The position numbers and the translations under genes were made by a program. Below, piece after piece: positions 46,112-55,401 of a stretch of DNA of 64,000 bases (position 1 is the first letter of the stretch; every line of letters starts with the position of its first letter). The DNA comes from Vannielia sp. Its GTDB lineage: Bacteria > Pseudomonadota > Alphaproteobacteria > Rhodobacterales > Rhodobacteraceae. Location of the stretch: positions 28,099-92,098 of the forward strand of contig NZ_JARGND010000007.1 in assembly GCF_029212645.1 (NCBI RefSeq). Reading direction: 5' to 3'. The notes beneath the pieces were generated by a model that saw nothing but the letters and a program-made list of their open reading frames with translations, was not told where the DNA came from and made no database searches.

Positions 46112-46639
46112 ATGCACATCGCCGCAATAGGTTCCGCAATCGCATCGCTTTTTTTCGCCGGGGTCAGCCCCGACGCCCCTGATCCGGGGGGACCAGAGCG
46201 GATAGAACGCGCCTATGCCACGATGTCCCTGCTCTCTGCCCCGCCCTCTGCGGGCGAATTACAGGAAGGGTTCCTGGCCAGCCTCCACCGCCTTTACCCG
46301 CAGCAAAATTGCTCTGCCGGCTTTCGCTCAACCCTGCGCAAGGCCCCGGAAGTGGAAATCTGCGTCAGTTACACCGGCTTCAAGGGGCGCTGCGAGCGGA
46401 TGCAGGAAGATGCGTTTTCCTGCCGCGTCGCCTTTACCCTGCGGGTTGTCTCGCCCAGCCACCCCGGTGTGCTGCGCAAGCTGAGCAGCACCACCGTGGA
46501 GATTGAGCGTGATGATCTGCTCTTCACCCACGACTGGCGCGGCTGGCTCTGGAATGCGGCACCCGAAACGGTAGATGGCCTCGTGCCCGCCGAGTTCCGC
46601 AACCGCAATCCGTTTTCGGTGGAAGAGGCGCGCAATTAA
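46112..46639 (+). CDS. Hypothetical exported protein
   Basis: The 175-residue protein has a short N-terminal hydrophobic stretch (IAAIGSAIASLFFAGVSPDA) that may be a signal peptide and four Cys residues (NCSAGF, EICVSY, GRCERM, FSCRVAF) that could form disulfides. No family motif is recognised. GGAGG four bases before the ATG supports the start. It is convergent with sdhB and monocistronic. Confidence 0.7.
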   Translation: MHIAAIGSAIASLFFAGVSPDAPDPGGPERIERAYATMSLLSAPPSAGELQEGFLASLHRLYPQQNCSAGFRSTLRKAPEVEICVSYTGFKGRCERMQEDAFSCRVAFTLRVVSPSHPGVLRKLSSTTVEIERDDLLFTHDWRGWLWNAAPETVDGLVPAEFRNRNPFSVEEARN

Positions 46640-46664
46640 CCCGCGCGCCGCGGGTGTCGCAGCA

Positions 46665-46683
46665 GCGGGCCGCTAAAGCCCGC
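46665..46683. terminator. Hairpin between convergent exported-protein gene and sdhB
   Basis: GCGGGC (46665-46670) pairs with GCCCGC (46678-46683) around a 7-base loop, 26 bases from each stop codon. There is no T-run. Confidence 0.4.
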
Positions 46684-46708
46684 CGCAGGAAGCATTCGCA
46701 ACAGTGGC

Positions 46709-47488
46709 TTACACCACCCGCTCGACCATCATGTCCTTGATATGCGCAATCGCCTTGGCCGGGTTCAGGCCCTTGGGGCAGGTTTTGGCGCAGTTCATGA
46801 TGGTGTGGCAGCGGTAAAGCTTGAAGGGATCTTCAAGGTCATCAAGCCGCTCGCCGGTTGCCTCATCGCGGCTGTCGATGATCCAGCGGTAAGCGTGCAA
46901 CAGCGCCGCCGGGCCGAGGTAGCGATCAGAGTTCCACCAGTAGCTCGGGCAGGCGGTGGAGCAAGAGGCGCACATCACGCACTCATAAAGGCCATCCAGC
47001 TTTTTGCGGTCCTCGATGGATTGCCGCCACTCTTTCTCGGGGCGCTGGGTTTTGGTTTCCAGCCACGGCATGACGCTGGCGTGCTGGGCGTAAAAATGCG
47101 TGAGGTCCGGGATCAGGTCCTTGACCACGGGCATATGCGGCAGCGGATAGATTTTTACGTCGCCGCTGATTTCATCCATGCCGTAGATACAGGCCAGCGT
47201 GTTGATGCCGTCGATGTTCATCGCGCAGGAGCCACAAATCCCCTCGCGGCAAGAGCGGCGGAAGGTGAGCGTGGGGTCGATCTCGTTCTTGATCTTGATC
47301 AGCGCGTCCAGAACCATCGGGCCGCACTCGTCCATATCCACCCAATAGGTATCAACGCGCGGGTTGTCGCCGGTATCGGGATCGTAGCGATAAATCTGGA
47401 ACTTCCGCAGGTTGTTCGCCCCTTCGGGCTTGGGCCAGCTTTTGCCGGTGGTGATGCGGGAATTCTTGGGCAGGGTGAGTTGTACCAT
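46709..47488 (-). CDS. sdhB: Succinate dehydrogenase iron-sulfur subunit
   Basis: The 259-residue protein has the 2Fe-2S motif [16 protein letters not shown] with a further Cys in TLACI, the 4Fe-4S and 3Fe-4S motifs [17 protein letters not shown] and [13 protein letters not shown]. It carries electrons from the flavin of SdhA to ubiquinone. The ATG at 47488 matches the family start. It lies 3 kb downstream of sdhA with five unrelated genes between, all on the same strand. Confidence 0.97.
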   Translation of the reverse strand: MVQLTLPKNSRITTGKSWPKPEGANNLRKFQIYRYDPDTGDNPRVDTYWVDMDECGPMVLDALIKIKNEIDPTLTFRRSCREGICGSCAMNIDGINTLACIYGMDEISGDVKIYPLPHMPVVKDLIPDLTHFYAQHASVMPWLETKTQRPEKEWRQSIEDRKKLDGLYECVMCASCSTACPSYWWNSDRYLGPAALLHAYRWIIDSRDEATGERLDDLEDPFKLYRCHTIMNCAKTCPKGLNPAKAIAHIKDMMVERVV

Positions 47489-47505
47489 GTCAGAGGCTCC
47501 TGTTC

Positions 47506-47844
47506 CTATCCGTTCAAGATCAGCGGGAGTCCTTCCCGCGTCACACATTCAATGGCTTCGGGGCGGCCTGCGATGGCCACCACCGTTTCAGTCGTTTGCG
47601 GGGAAACGCCGGTGGCCGCATCCGAGGCAAGGCTCGTCAGTTCTGCGGCGGTGGCGTTGTCGATGATACATTCGGTCACCAGATCGGGCGGCACACCGGG
47701 CAGCTTTTCCACGATGATCGGGCGCACCACCGCCTTGGCCGCCTGGCGGGCGACGATATCGGGCAGGCTGGCCTCGCCGCATCCGGCAAGCAGCAGGCCC
47801 AGCGCAGAAAGCGCGGTGATATGATGGGAGCGCAGGATCATCAT
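47506..47844 (-). CDS. Small predicted lipoprotein preceding sdhB
   Basis: The 112-residue protein begins [22 protein letters not shown], with the lipobox LAGC. The mature part, with [19 protein letters not shown], is unassigned and contains two further Cys residues. Its ATG overlaps the stop of the upstream lipoprotein gene, so translation is coupled. It ends 17 bases before the sdhB start. No role in SDH is known. Confidence 0.75.
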   Translation of the reverse strand: MMILRSHHITALSALGLLLAGCGEASLPDIVARQAAKAVVRPIIVEKLPGVPPDLVTECIIDNATAAELTSLASDAATGVSPQTTETVVAIAGRPEAIECVTREGLPLILNG

Positions 47845-48074
47845 CAATCGGGCTGTGTCGAGCTTTGCAAGGTGGCCCCGGTTGACAGGAAGGCCAGCGC
47901 GCGGCGGCGTTCGGCATCGCTCATCGAGTCCCAAAGCTCCCGGTCGCCGGGCATCACCGCATAGCCTGCGGGAAAGGGGATTTCGCCCCGCGCCCCGGTA
48001 CCGCCACAGGCGGAAACCAGCATCATGGCGGCCAGTGCGGCCGTCAGGATCAGTGCACCTTTGGTCATCGTCAC
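47844..48074 (-). CDS. Very small predicted lipoprotein
   Basis: The 76-residue protein has a signal segment ending in the lipobox VSAC and a mature part with SMSDAERRRALAFLSTG. It is unassigned. Its start overlaps the sulfotransferase stop and its stop overlaps the next lipoprotein gene, so it sits in a tightly coupled run. An internal ATG two codons in is an alternative start. Confidence 0.7.
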   Translation of the reverse strand: MTMTKGALILTAALAAMMLVSACGGTGARGEIPFPAGYAVMPGDRELWDSMSDAERRRALAFLSTGATLQSSTQPD

Positions 48075-48889
48075 TCTACCTTGTCTGTCTCGCGCAGCAG
48101 GTCGGCTGGCGTCTCGGGAAGCCGGTCAACCCAGCTGTCGTCTTGCTCATATCCAAGCTGTTTGAGCGCGTCTCCAAATTCAGCGGCATAAGCCTCGCCC
48201 ACCGCACGGGGCAACTCCTTTTCCCAGCGCTTCAAAGCCCCTTCCGAGTGGACATGGCCATGCAAATGCCTGGGTCTCTTGTCTATATCGGCCATACCAC
48301 CAAAAAGCGACTGCTCCCAGAACAGCGAGCGGCCCTTTTCCAGCCGATCGCCCTCCAGCCCAAGGTGGGCGAGCGCCAGCTGGAACAGGTGGCAAGCATG
48401 ATCCTGCATCAGGTCTTCGTAGCGTAGCTCGGTGATACGCGGATCGCCCCAGCGCCAGTTGAGCATTTCCTGAACCGTTTCACGGTGCTTGCCGCGCATC
48501 GAAAACAGCAGCTTGTCGCGCTCCCCTTCAATCGCGTTGAGGTGCTGCTGGTAACTTTTGCCGCCAAACGCGGCGCGCGGCTCATGCAGCCACTTCTCAC
48601 CCTTGTCGCCCGCGTGATGGTGATAGACGCAGCCCGAAAGCAGCATATCGCGCGGATCGCGAATGAGGTGAACAAAGCCCACATCGTCGCGCTCCCACAG
48701 CGCCTCGGGGAACCACCCCGCCCAGTTGACCAAAAACGCCTCACCCTCATCGGGCACTTTCCACATGGCCCCATCGCGCCAGATGCCATGCCACTCGGTG
48801 CCAAACGCCGCCGACATCGCCTGCACCGTCCGCCTGATCCAGACGGTGCCGCTTTTGTGGTGGGTCGCAAAGCACATCAGGCGGGGCAT
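48071..48889 (-). CDS. Sulfotransferase family protein (Sulfotransfer_1-like)
   Basis: The 272-residue protein has the 5'-phosphosulfate loop THHKSGTVWIRR near the N-terminus and the 3'-phosphate block HLIRDPRDMLLSG near residue 75. These are the PAPS-binding signatures of cytosolic-type sulfotransferases. The acceptor is unknown; with a glycosyltransferase and a second sulfotransferase upstream a surface glycan or lipid is plausible (inference). It overlaps both neighbours. Confidence 0.85.
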   Translation of the reverse strand: MPRLMCFATHHKSGTVWIRRTVQAMSAAFGTEWHGIWRDGAMWKVPDEGEAFLVNWAGWFPEALWERDDVGFVHLIRDPRDMLLSGCVYHHHAGDKGEKWLHEPRAAFGGKSYQQHLNAIEGERDKLLFSMRGKHRETVQEMLNWRWGDPRITELRYEDLMQDHACHLFQLALAHLGLEGDRLEKGRSLFWEQSLFGGMADIDKRPRHLHGHVHSEGALKRWEKELPRAVGEAYAAEFGDALKQLGYEQDDSWVDRLPETPADLLRETDKVE

Positions 48890-49644
48890 TACTCAGCCCC
48901 CCCAGCCACTGTGCCACGGCCCGGCACCTTTAGCGCATAGGTCCAGATTTCATTTGCCACATGGGCCGGGTTTTGGCGGGTGAAGCCATGAAAGATCGTC
49001 TCGTCAAAGCGCACTTCCCCTAGCCATCCGGCCTCACGGGGCAGGCATACCGGGCGGATGCCCTGCTCAAAACACCAGCGCGCCAAGCGAACATCCACAA
49101 ACTTCTGACTGCCCGCCATAAAGCTGTGCGGCGGAAAATCCGCGCCGCGCATCAAAGCTGCATTGGTGGCGATCTGGTCCACGATGGTGGGCGCTGCGAG
49201 CCCTTCATAAAAGCGAAACGGTCTGCGGTAATCCGCGATGTTATCGGGCTTGTAGCGCAGGTATTTCAGCAGCGCCTTGGGCGACAGCGTGAAACTTGGC
49301 TCATAATAGAGCGAGCCGTGATAACCGCCAAGGTAGCGCCCCGTGCCCAGCGCCTCCATCGCGGTGATGGAGCGGGCAACAAAATCCGCCGGGTAGATCA
49401 TATCGTCATCTATCATGAAGACCCAATCCGCCCCGGAGACATCAGGGTAGAATTTGCCCACGTCCTTTTGATCCTCTTGCGGGATCAATTGGGTGATCTT
49501 GGCCTCCCCCTCGAAGGCAGGCAGGGGCGCGTCATATTGATTGAGCACGATGTTCAGCCGATCCACCTGCGGCAGGATCGCCTTGACCACGGCGGCAAGG
49601 TTGCTTTCGCGCGGGGGGTATGTTGCGAGGTTGGCGACGATCAA
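48889..49644 (-). CDS. Glycosyltransferase, GT-A-like
   Basis: The 251-residue protein has a Rossmann-like N-terminus (MIVANLATYPPRESNLAAVV) and the metal-binding acidic motif VFMIDDDMIYP near residue 79, typical of GT2-like enzymes. NAALMRGADF and the acidic residues in WLGEVRFDET may form the acceptor side. The donor and acceptor are unknown. It overlaps the flanking sulfotransferase genes by 1-4 bases, suggesting that all three act on one product. Confidence 0.8.
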   Translation of the reverse strand: MIVANLATYPPRESNLAAVVKAILPQVDRLNIVLNQYDAPLPAFEGEAKITQLIPQEDQKDVGKFYPDVSGADWVFMIDDDMIYPADFVARSITAMEALGTGRYLGGYHGSLYYEPSFTLSPKALLKYLRYKPDNIADYRRPFRFYEGLAAPTIVDQIATNAALMRGADFPPHSFMAGSQKFVDVRLARWCFEQGIRPVCLPREAGWLGEVRFDETIFHGFTRQNPAHVANEIWTYALKVPGRGTVAGGAE

Positions 49645-50375
49645 GCGACGGCTCCTTGCGCAGAGATGCCGGCCAGCGCGGCCAGATCAGGATGCACTCG
49701 CGCCAAAACAGATTGTCGCTGCGTTTCTGTAAATTCCGGCAGCGGCATCCGGTTGCGGGCAGCTTCGCCGGGGTTTGGGGCCACCTCGGTTGAGCGCCCT
49801 GTGATCCGGTGCGTCCAGGCCCGTGGCCCCCGCCTTAGCGGACCCTCAGGCAAGCGAAACGGCCCGGACCGGCGGCGCAACCCGGCAAATTTGGCCAGGT
49901 CTTCAACCTGCTGCTCAGGGGCGTCGGTCAGCCTGTCATACCGGATCAGACGGCAGCGAAACGCCGGTTCGGGCAGGGTCGTGAGGTTGAGGTAAAGGCA
50001 GTTCCAATACTCAACCGGATTGGCAAAGCTCAGCTCCGGCGTGCGCCCACGGCGCCCGTTGAAAATGCTGAACGGCGCTTCCAAAAAAGCGCTCCACTCC
50101 TTGGGCGCAGCAATGTTACGCCCCACCTCAAGATGATAGCGAAACACGCTTTGCAAAAATGCCAGCGGCGGTTTCATCACGGCAATGATAGGCACCCGCC
50201 CATCCCAGATCCGCCGAGACCGCCGCAGCGAAATCGCCACCGGCGCGTGCTTCCAGCCATGGGCATTGGGCACGACCCGGCAGCGAAAATTGGTCTCCAG
50301 AAGATACTGGAGGTAGTTGGTTCCCGAGCGGAACGCACCGACAACGGCCACGGAAGGAACCCCCGGAATTGTCAC
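49641..50375 (-). CDS. Sulfotransferase-like protein (GTG start)
   Basis: The 244-residue protein starts with GTG at 50375, preceded by a perfect AGGAGG five bases upstream. Its N-terminus VAVVGAFRSGTNYLQYLLE is the PAPS-binding loop of Sulfotransfer_3-like proteins. A later Arg-Asp style block is less clear than in the neighbour. It begins 16 bases after sdhA and opens the sulfotransferase-glycosyltransferase insert. The acceptor is unknown. Confidence 0.75.
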   Translation of the reverse strand: MTIPGVPSVAVVGAFRSGTNYLQYLLETNFRCRVVPNAHGWKHAPVAISLRRSRRIWDGRVPIIAVMKPPLAFLQSVFRYHLEVGRNIAAPKEWSAFLEAPFSIFNGRRGRTPELSFANPVEYWNCLYLNLTTLPEPAFRCRLIRYDRLTDAPEQQVEDLAKFAGLRRRSGPFRLPEGPLRRGPRAWTHRITGRSTEVAPNPGEAARNRMPLPEFTETQRQSVLARVHPDLAALAGISAQGAVA

Positions 50376-50391
50376 GCGCCCCTCCTGTGCA

Positions 50392-52218
50392 TCAGTAAAC
50401 CCGCTTCTTGGGCGCAATCCGCTTGAGATCAATGCCACCCTCGGCTTCGGTGGTCAGCGGATCAATGTGGACGGGGCGATAGCTGAGATCGACCTTGTTG
50501 CCATCCACCCGGCTGAGGGAGTGTTTGCGCCACTCCTTGTCATCCCGGTCGGGATAATCCTCATGGGCATGGGCGCCACGGCTTTCCTTGCGCGCTTCGG
50601 CACCCACGATGGTGGCGAGCGCGTTTGGCATCAGGTTCGCCAGTTCGAGCGTTTCCATCAGGTCGGAGTTCCAGATCAGCGACCGGTCGGTGACCTTGAT
50701 GTCATCCATCTTGGCGGCAACCGCTGTCATCTTTTCCACACCTTCGGCCAGCGTCTTGTCAGCGCGGAACACGGCGGCATCTGCCTGCATGGTGCGCTGC
50801 ATCTCGTCGCGCAGATCCGCGGTGGTGATGGAGCCATCGGCATTGCGGAAACTGTCAAACCGATCAAGCGCCGCCTGCACCGAAGCCTTGTTCAGATCAG
50901 GGTTGGCGGCATCCGGGTCTACCACTTCGCGGGCACGGATCGCAGCGGCACGGCCAAAGACCACAAGGTCGATCAGCGAGTTCGAGCCAAGCCGGTTGGC
51001 GCCATGCACCGAGGCACAGCCAGCCTCGCCCACCGCCATCAGGCCGGGGGCCACGCGATCAGGCTCATCTTCGGTTGGGTCAAGCACCTCGCCCCAGTAG
51101 TTCGTGGGAATGCCGCCCATGTTGTAGTGCACCGTCGGCAGCACCGGGATCGGCTCCTTGTTCACGTCCACACCGGCAAAAATCCTGGCGCTTTCCGAGA
51201 TGCCCGGCAGGCGCTCGGCCAGCGTTTCGGGCTGAAGGTGGTTCAGGTGAAGGTACATATGGTCCTTCTCCTTGCCCACACCGCGGCCTTCGCGGATTTC
51301 CATGGTCATGCAGCGTGAAACCACATCACGGCTGGCAAGGTCTTTGTAGGTGGGCGCATAGCGCTCCATGAAGCGCTCGCCTTCCGAGTTGGTGAGGTAG
51401 CCGCCCTCGCCGCGCGCGCCCTCGGTGATGAGGCAACCCGAGCCATAAATCCCGGTCGGGTGGAACTGCACAAACTCCATATCCTGAAGCGGCAGGCCAG
51501 CGCGGGCCGCCATGCCACCACCGTCACCGGTGCAGGTATGCGCCGAAGTGGCCGAGAAGTAGGCGCGGCCATAACCGCCGGTCGCCAGCACCACCATCTT
51601 GGCGCGGAACACGTGGATCGTGCCGTCATCCAGCTTCCAGCACACAACGCCCTGGCAAGCCCCGTCTTCACCCATGATCAGATCAATGGCGAAATATTCG
51701 ATGTAGAACTCGGCGTTATGCTTGAGGCTCTGGCCATAAAGCGTGTGCAGGATCGCGTGGCCGGTCCGGTCAGCGGCGGCACAGGTGCGCTGCACCGGCG
51801 GGCCTTCGCCAAACTCGGTGGTATGGCCGCCAAAGGGGCGCTGGTAGATCTTGCCCTCTTCGGTGCGCGAGAACGGCACGCCGTAATGCTCCAGCTCATA
51901 CACCGCCTTGGGCGCCTCACGGGTGAGGTATTCCATGGCGTCGGTATCACCCAACCAGTCAGAGCCCTTCACGGTGTCATAAAGGTGCCACTGCCAGTGG
52001 TCGTTCATCTCGGCATCTTCGGTCACCTGCATGTTGCCAAGGCTCGCGGCGATCCCGCCCTGGGCAGCCACGGTATGCGAGCGGGTCGGGAAAACCTTGG
52101 TCACGCAGGCGGTTTTGAGGCCATGTTCGGCCATCCCCAGCGTGGCCCTCAGGCCAGAGCCGCCGGCCCCCACCACAACCACATCATAGGTGTGTGTCTC
52201 GTAATCATATGCTGCCAT
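50392..52218 (-). CDS. sdhA: Succinate dehydrogenase flavoprotein subunit
   Basis: The 608-residue protein begins [28 protein letters not shown], with the FAD dinucleotide motif. [16 protein letters not shown] includes the His that covalently binds FAD, and [21 protein letters not shown] and [14 protein letters not shown] are active-site blocks. It oxidises succinate to fumarate. The ATG at 52218 matches the usual alphaproteobacterial start; a GTG at 52248 would add ten residues. It is in the operon sdhC-sdhD-unknown-sdhA. Confidence 0.97.
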   Translation of the reverse strand: MAAYDYETHTYDVVVVGAGGSGLRATLGMAEHGLKTACVTKVFPTRSHTVAAQGGIAASLGNMQVTEDAEMNDHWQWHLYDTVKGSDWLGDTDAMEYLTREAPKAVYELEHYGVPFSRTEEGKIYQRPFGGHTTEFGEGPPVQRTCAAADRTGHAILHTLYGQSLKHNAEFYIEYFAIDLIMGEDGACQGVVCWKLDDGTIHVFRAKMVVLATGGYGRAYFSATSAHTCTGDGGGMAARAGLPLQDMEFVQFHPTGIYGSGCLITEGARGEGGYLTNSEGERFMERYAPTYKDLASRDVVSRCMTMEIREGRGVGKEKDHMYLHLNHLQPETLAERLPGISESARIFAGVDVNKEPIPVLPTVHYNMGGIPTNYWGEVLDPTEDEPDRVAPGLMAVGEAGCASVHGANRLGSNSLIDLVVFGRAAAIRAREVVDPDAANPDLNKASVQAALDRFDSFRNADGSITTADLRDEMQRTMQADAAVFRADKTLAEGVEKMTAVAAKMDDIKVTDRSLIWNSDLMETLELANLMPNALATIVGAEARKESRGAHAHEDYPDRDDKEWRKHSLSRVDGNKVDLSYRPVHIDPLTTEAEGGIDLKRIAPKKRVY

Positions 52219-52260
52219 CTGTTCATCCGTCCCTTGCGGTTCGTTCACTCGCCTGCGCGG

Positions 52261-52833
52261 CTAGTTGTTGAAGGGGAAGACCACCGCGCCCGGCGCATTA
52301 TCCGGGATCGTGTAATCTGCCATCTGTTGGTAAGGCGCACCCAGAAGCGCGCTGAAAGCCTGCCCGCCATCGGGCACGAAAGTTTTGACCAAGGCCCTGC
52401 GATTCACGTTGAAGTGCTCGGCCAGGAGCGCAAGATCGGTGGCATTTGTGGTCGCATCATAAACCTGGGTGGCCCCGTATTGCACGGTCGCCTGGCGATA
52501 CATGTCCGGCTGGCGCAATATGGCAAGCACCAGTGAATGGCGCTGCACATAGGTCGCCACCGCCCAGCTTTGGAAATCTTCCTCGACCGTGAGATGCAGC
52601 GCCGGGCCAGCACGTGACAAACGCGCGATATCGGCCTCGGTGCCAACCATCACCCACACAGGCTTTTCCAGCGCCGCCCAGGCGGCCTCGGCCTCGGCCT
52701 TGTTGCTGGCGGCCGCGCCAAGGATCATCAGCGGCAGCTCAGCCGCGCCAACCGATCGCTCGATCTGGCCTTGCAGCGCCCCAAGGCTTTCGGCCTCGGT
52801 TTGCAGCAGCATGTAATCGGTGAACTCCGACAT
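52261..52833 (-). CDS. Unknown protein encoded between sdhD and sdhA
   Basis: The 190-residue protein is acidic, has no signal or membrane segment and no motif I recognise. The central part (WVMVGTEADIARLSRAGPAL) looks alpha/beta. It is spaced 13 bp from sdhD and 42 bp from sdhA, fully within the operon, which suggests an assembly or regulatory role for SDH, but that is only context. Confidence 0.75.
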   Translation of the reverse strand: MSEFTDYMLLQTEAESLGALQGQIERSVGAAELPLMILGAAASNKAEAEAAWAALEKPVWVMVGTEADIARLSRAGPALHLTVEEDFQSWAVATYVQRHSLVLAILRQPDMYRQATVQYGATQVYDATTNATDLALLAEHFNVNRRALVKTFVPDGGQAFSALLGAPYQQMADYTIPDNAPGAVVFPFNN

Positions 52834-52846
52834 CCCGGCGGCGTCC

Positions 52847-53218
52847 TCAGAGCGCCAGTTTGACGAGGGCGAAAATCCCGGCGGCCATCAGCCCGTAGCT
52901 CACGCAAACCAGCGCAATGATCGAAAGTTTGCGCGTCAGACCCCGCATGTAATCGTCGATGATGGATTGGAAGCCCTGCCGGAAGTGCCACATGCCGACA
53001 ACGATCATCAGCCCGGTAATCACCGCAGGCCAGGCCCGCGAGAAATGCGCCACAACCTCTTCGTGGCTGTTGCCAAGCTGCGGCCCGAAGGTCAGCAAAA
53101 AGAGCGGCGTCAGGATCACCAGCGCATAGCTTGAGATCGACATATGCCAGTGATGCTCGGTCCCGGATTTGGCGGAACCAAGGCCAGTGGCGCGTTTACG
53201 GTCAGTCAAAAATGCCAT
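52847..53218 (-). CDS. sdhD: Succinate dehydrogenase membrane anchor subunit SdhD
   Basis: The 123-residue protein has three membrane helices. GMWHFRQGFQSIIDDYMRG carries the conserved Asp-Tyr near the quinone site and a His that may be a heme ligand. Together with SdhC it anchors SdhAB and reduces ubiquinone. It follows sdhC by 12 bp. Confidence 0.93.
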   Translation of the reverse strand: MAFLTDRKRATGLGSAKSGTEHHWHMSISSYALVILTPLFLLTFGPQLGNSHEEVVAHFSRAWPAVITGLMIVVGMWHFRQGFQSIIDDYMRGLTRKLSIIALVCVSYGLMAAGIFALVKLAL

Positions 53219-53230
53219 TGTGCCGCCCCT

Positions 53231-53614
53231 TTACACGATGATCGCGGTGAGAATGGTGAGCACCACCGAAAGGCCAACGATCCCCTTGGCCATCTTCTCG
53301 GAGGTTTCAACGTCAAGGCCGTAGCCTGCGTCCCAGATCAGGTGACGAATGCCGCCAAGCATGTGCCACCACAGCGCCCAGACCGAGAGGAACATCACCA
53401 CATCTCCAATGAAGGAGGTGATCAGCCAGTCGATCGAGCTGAAGTATTCGGGGCCAGAGGCGGCGGCGATCAGCCACCAGACCACAAGAAAGGCCCCCAC
53501 GATAAGCCCGGCCCCGGTGATCCGGTTGATGATCGAGGGAACCCATGTCCACTGCGGGCGATAGACTTGAAGATGGGGGCTGAGCGGGCGGTTGCCCTGG
53601 TTCACATCGGCCAT
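53231..53614 (-). CDS. sdhC: Succinate dehydrogenase cytochrome b556 subunit SdhC
   Basis: The 127-residue protein starts MADVNQGNRPLSPHLQVYRPQWTWVP and has the RPLSPHL and SIINRITG signatures. Three membrane helices are present, and HMLGGIRHLIWD has the heme-ligand His. It is the first gene of the sdh operon, with a 310 bp upstream region that holds three GTGATCAC sites. Confidence 0.96.
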   Translation of the reverse strand: MADVNQGNRPLSPHLQVYRPQWTWVPSIINRITGAGLIVGAFLVVWWLIAAASGPEYFSSIDWLITSFIGDVVMFLSVWALWWHMLGGIRHLIWDAGYGLDVETSEKMAKGIVGLSVVLTILTAIIV

Positions 53615-53801
53615 GAACGCTCTCCTTTGCGGGCGCGGCGGGGGGCCAAAGGGCCGTGCCGCGCAAAAATGGCTCGCCTCGCGCCGAATGCAACGCAGGC
53701 CTGCTAAGCCCATGCTTTGCCACTTTTCCCCGGCGGAGTCACGGGCAAATGGGCGGATTTCAGGGGGAGGTTTCGTCGCTAACAGCGAAAAATTTCACGT
53801 T

Positions 53802-53832
53802 TGTGATCACGTTCTTTCAGGCCGTGATCACA
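53802..53832. promoter_or_regulatory. Tandem GTGATCAC palindromes upstream of sdhC
   Basis: TGTGATCACG (53802-53811) and CGTGATCACA (53823-53832) have centres 21 bp apart, two turns of the helix. The same pair with the same spacing lies upstream of sucC. They are 188-219 bases upstream of the sdhC start. This is not a CRP/FNR site, which would have a six-base spacer between TGTGA and TCACA. Confidence 0.65.
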
Positions 53833-53907
53833 ATTTTCCCCACATGGGCAACGCGCCCCACAGGAGACTCAACCCTGCCAGCAAACGCCCCGCCGCACAA
53901 AATTAAA

Positions 53908-53917
53908 CGTGATCACA
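53908..53917. promoter_or_regulatory. Third GTGATCAC palindrome upstream of sdhC
   Basis: CGTGATCACA lies 85 bp from the tandem pair, only seven bases beyond the stop of the upstream gene. It could support looping with the pair, or be an independent site. Confidence 0.5.
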
Positions 53918-53923
53918 AATCTC

Positions 53924-54337
53924 TCAGCCGAGAAAATACCCGTCACCGGCCCCCCAGAACGTCACCAGATCACGCCCGGTGGCACGCTCTGCCCCGCTCT
54001 CTTGCAGCGCAAACAGATCCGCCGCCAGCAGGGCGCTCGCCTCGAAAAGGGCGCGTGGCAGGGCGCGCTCATAGGGGTCTTTCGGCTCCCATGTGCGGGC
54101 AATCTCGGCGGCCATGTCCGCCAGCACGAAACAAATGGAAAGCCCGGTCGCCGCCGGAAATGCGCGGGCCATTGACCCGGCAACAACCGGCACCGGGCGC
54201 CGATGCGCAAAAATCATCTCCGCCGCGAAGGTCCGCAGGCGGTCGCACTCATCTTCATCCACCTCGCGGGCCCCCACCCATAAGCGCCAGGCCCCGCCCG
54301 GCGCCGCTCTTGCCGCCACGTTACCGCGAGAAGGCAA
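53924..54337 (-). CDS. Hypothetical protein between mch and sdhC
   Basis: The 137-residue frame is helical and Ala-rich, with VPVVAGSMARAFPAATGLSICFVLADMAAEI possibly buried, and no recognised motif. It follows mch by 20 bp on the same strand, so it may be the last gene of the mcl2-mch unit. Several start codons are possible; the first in-frame ATG was taken. Its reality rests on codon pattern and context. Confidence 0.55.
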   Translation of the reverse strand: MPSRGNVAARAAPGGAWRLWVGAREVDEDECDRLRTFAAEMIFAHRRPVPVVAGSMARAFPAATGLSICFVLADMAAEIARTWEPKDPYERALPRALFEASALLAADLFALQESGAERATGRDLVTFWGAGDGYFLG

Positions 54338-54357
54338 ACAGGTGCAAGGCGCGGGGG

Positions 54358-55401
54358 TTAAACGGGAATCAGCGCCCAGTAATCGAGATCAAGCAAAACA
54401 TGGGGCAGATACTTGCCGTCTTCGCCGCGCAAATCGCCCGCCAGTGTTTCGCCGCCCTTCACGGCCACCAGCCTCAACCGCAGCGCGCCAACCCCCGGCG
54501 CAACCGTCTCGGCCTTGCCAAGCACCTCGCTCCAGGCCCGCACGGTATCGCCCGCAAAGGCCGGGTTGGCATGGGCACCCCCGTTGATCGCGGCAACGAT
54601 CTGCGCATTCGCCAGCCCGTTGAACGACAGCGCCCGCGCCAGCGAAATGATGTGCCCGCCGTAGATCAGCCGCTTGCCATCCTCGCGCACCGTCGCATCA
54701 AAATGCACCTTGGCGGTATTCTGCCACAGCCGCGTGGCCAGCATATGCTCGGCCTCTTCCAGCGTAACACCATCGACATGGTCAATGAGCTCGCCAACCT
54801 CGTAATCGCCCCAGCGATGCGGCTCCCCGGCAAGGGTGAAATCATACCCCTGAAACGACAGCCCCTCGGGTATCACCAGCGCCTCAGCAGGCACGGCATC
54901 GGCCAGATCGGGGATCATCGTTTCGGGGGCGGGGGCGTCAAAATCGCGCTTGCGCACCATCACCCAGCGCACATATTCCAGCACCGCCTCGCCGGTTTGA
55001 TCCAGCCCGCGGGTGCGCACCCAAACCACGCCTGATTTGCCGTTGGAGTTTTGCTTGAGGCCAATCACCTCACTCTCGGCGCGCAGCGTATCACCTGCAT
55101 AAACCGGCTTCAGCCAGCGCCCCTCGGCGTAGCCCAGATTGGCCACCGCGTTGAGCGAAATATCCGGCACCGTCTTGCCGAACACCACATGAAACACCGC
55201 CAGATCATCCATGGGCGAGCCATCCAGCCCGCAATCGCCCGCGAAAGCATCGGAGGAATACAGTGCATGACGGGCCGGATAGAGCGCGTGGTAAAGCGCC
55301 CGCTCCCCCTCTGCCACCGTGCGCGGCACCGCATGCACAATCACATCGCCCAGCGTGTAATCCTCAAAAAAACGGCCCGGATTGGTCTTTGCCATGCTCA
55401 C
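54358..55401 (-). CDS. mch: Mesaconyl-C1-CoA hydratase (beta-methylmalyl-CoA dehydratase)
   Basis: The 347-residue protein is a double-hotdog MaoC-like hydratase. It starts MSMAKTNPGRFFEDYTLGDVI, has ARHALYSSDAFA, NLGYAEGRWLKPVYAGDTL (hotdog 1) and AAINGGAHANPAFAGDTVRAWSEV (hotdog 2). This matches Mch of the ethylmalonyl-CoA pathway, which hydrates mesaconyl-C1-CoA to beta-methylmalyl-CoA. It overlaps the DUF1737 stop by 4 bp and is in a unit with mcl2. Confidence 0.94.
   Translation of the reverse strand: MSMAKTNPGRFFEDYTLGDVIVHAVPRTVAEGERALYHALYPARHALYSSDAFAGDCGLDGSPMDDLAVFHVVFGKTVPDISLNAVANLGYAEGRWLKPVYAGDTLRAESEVIGLKQNSNGKSGVVWVRTRGLDQTGEAVLEYVRWVMVRKRDFDAPAPETMIPDLADAVPAEALVIPEGLSFQGYDFTLAGEPHRWGDYEVGELIDHVDGVTLEEAEHMLATRLWQNTAKVHFDATVREDGKRLIYGGHIISLARALSFNGLANAQIVAAINGGAHANPAFAGDTVRAWSEVLGKAETVAPGVGALRLRLVAVKGGETLAGDLRGEDGKYLPHVLLDLDYWALIPV

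Noticed and set aside
53802..53832. CRP/FNR site interpretation of TGTGATCACA
   Set aside because: CRP/FNR sites have TGTGA and TCACA separated by six bases; here the halves are fused.
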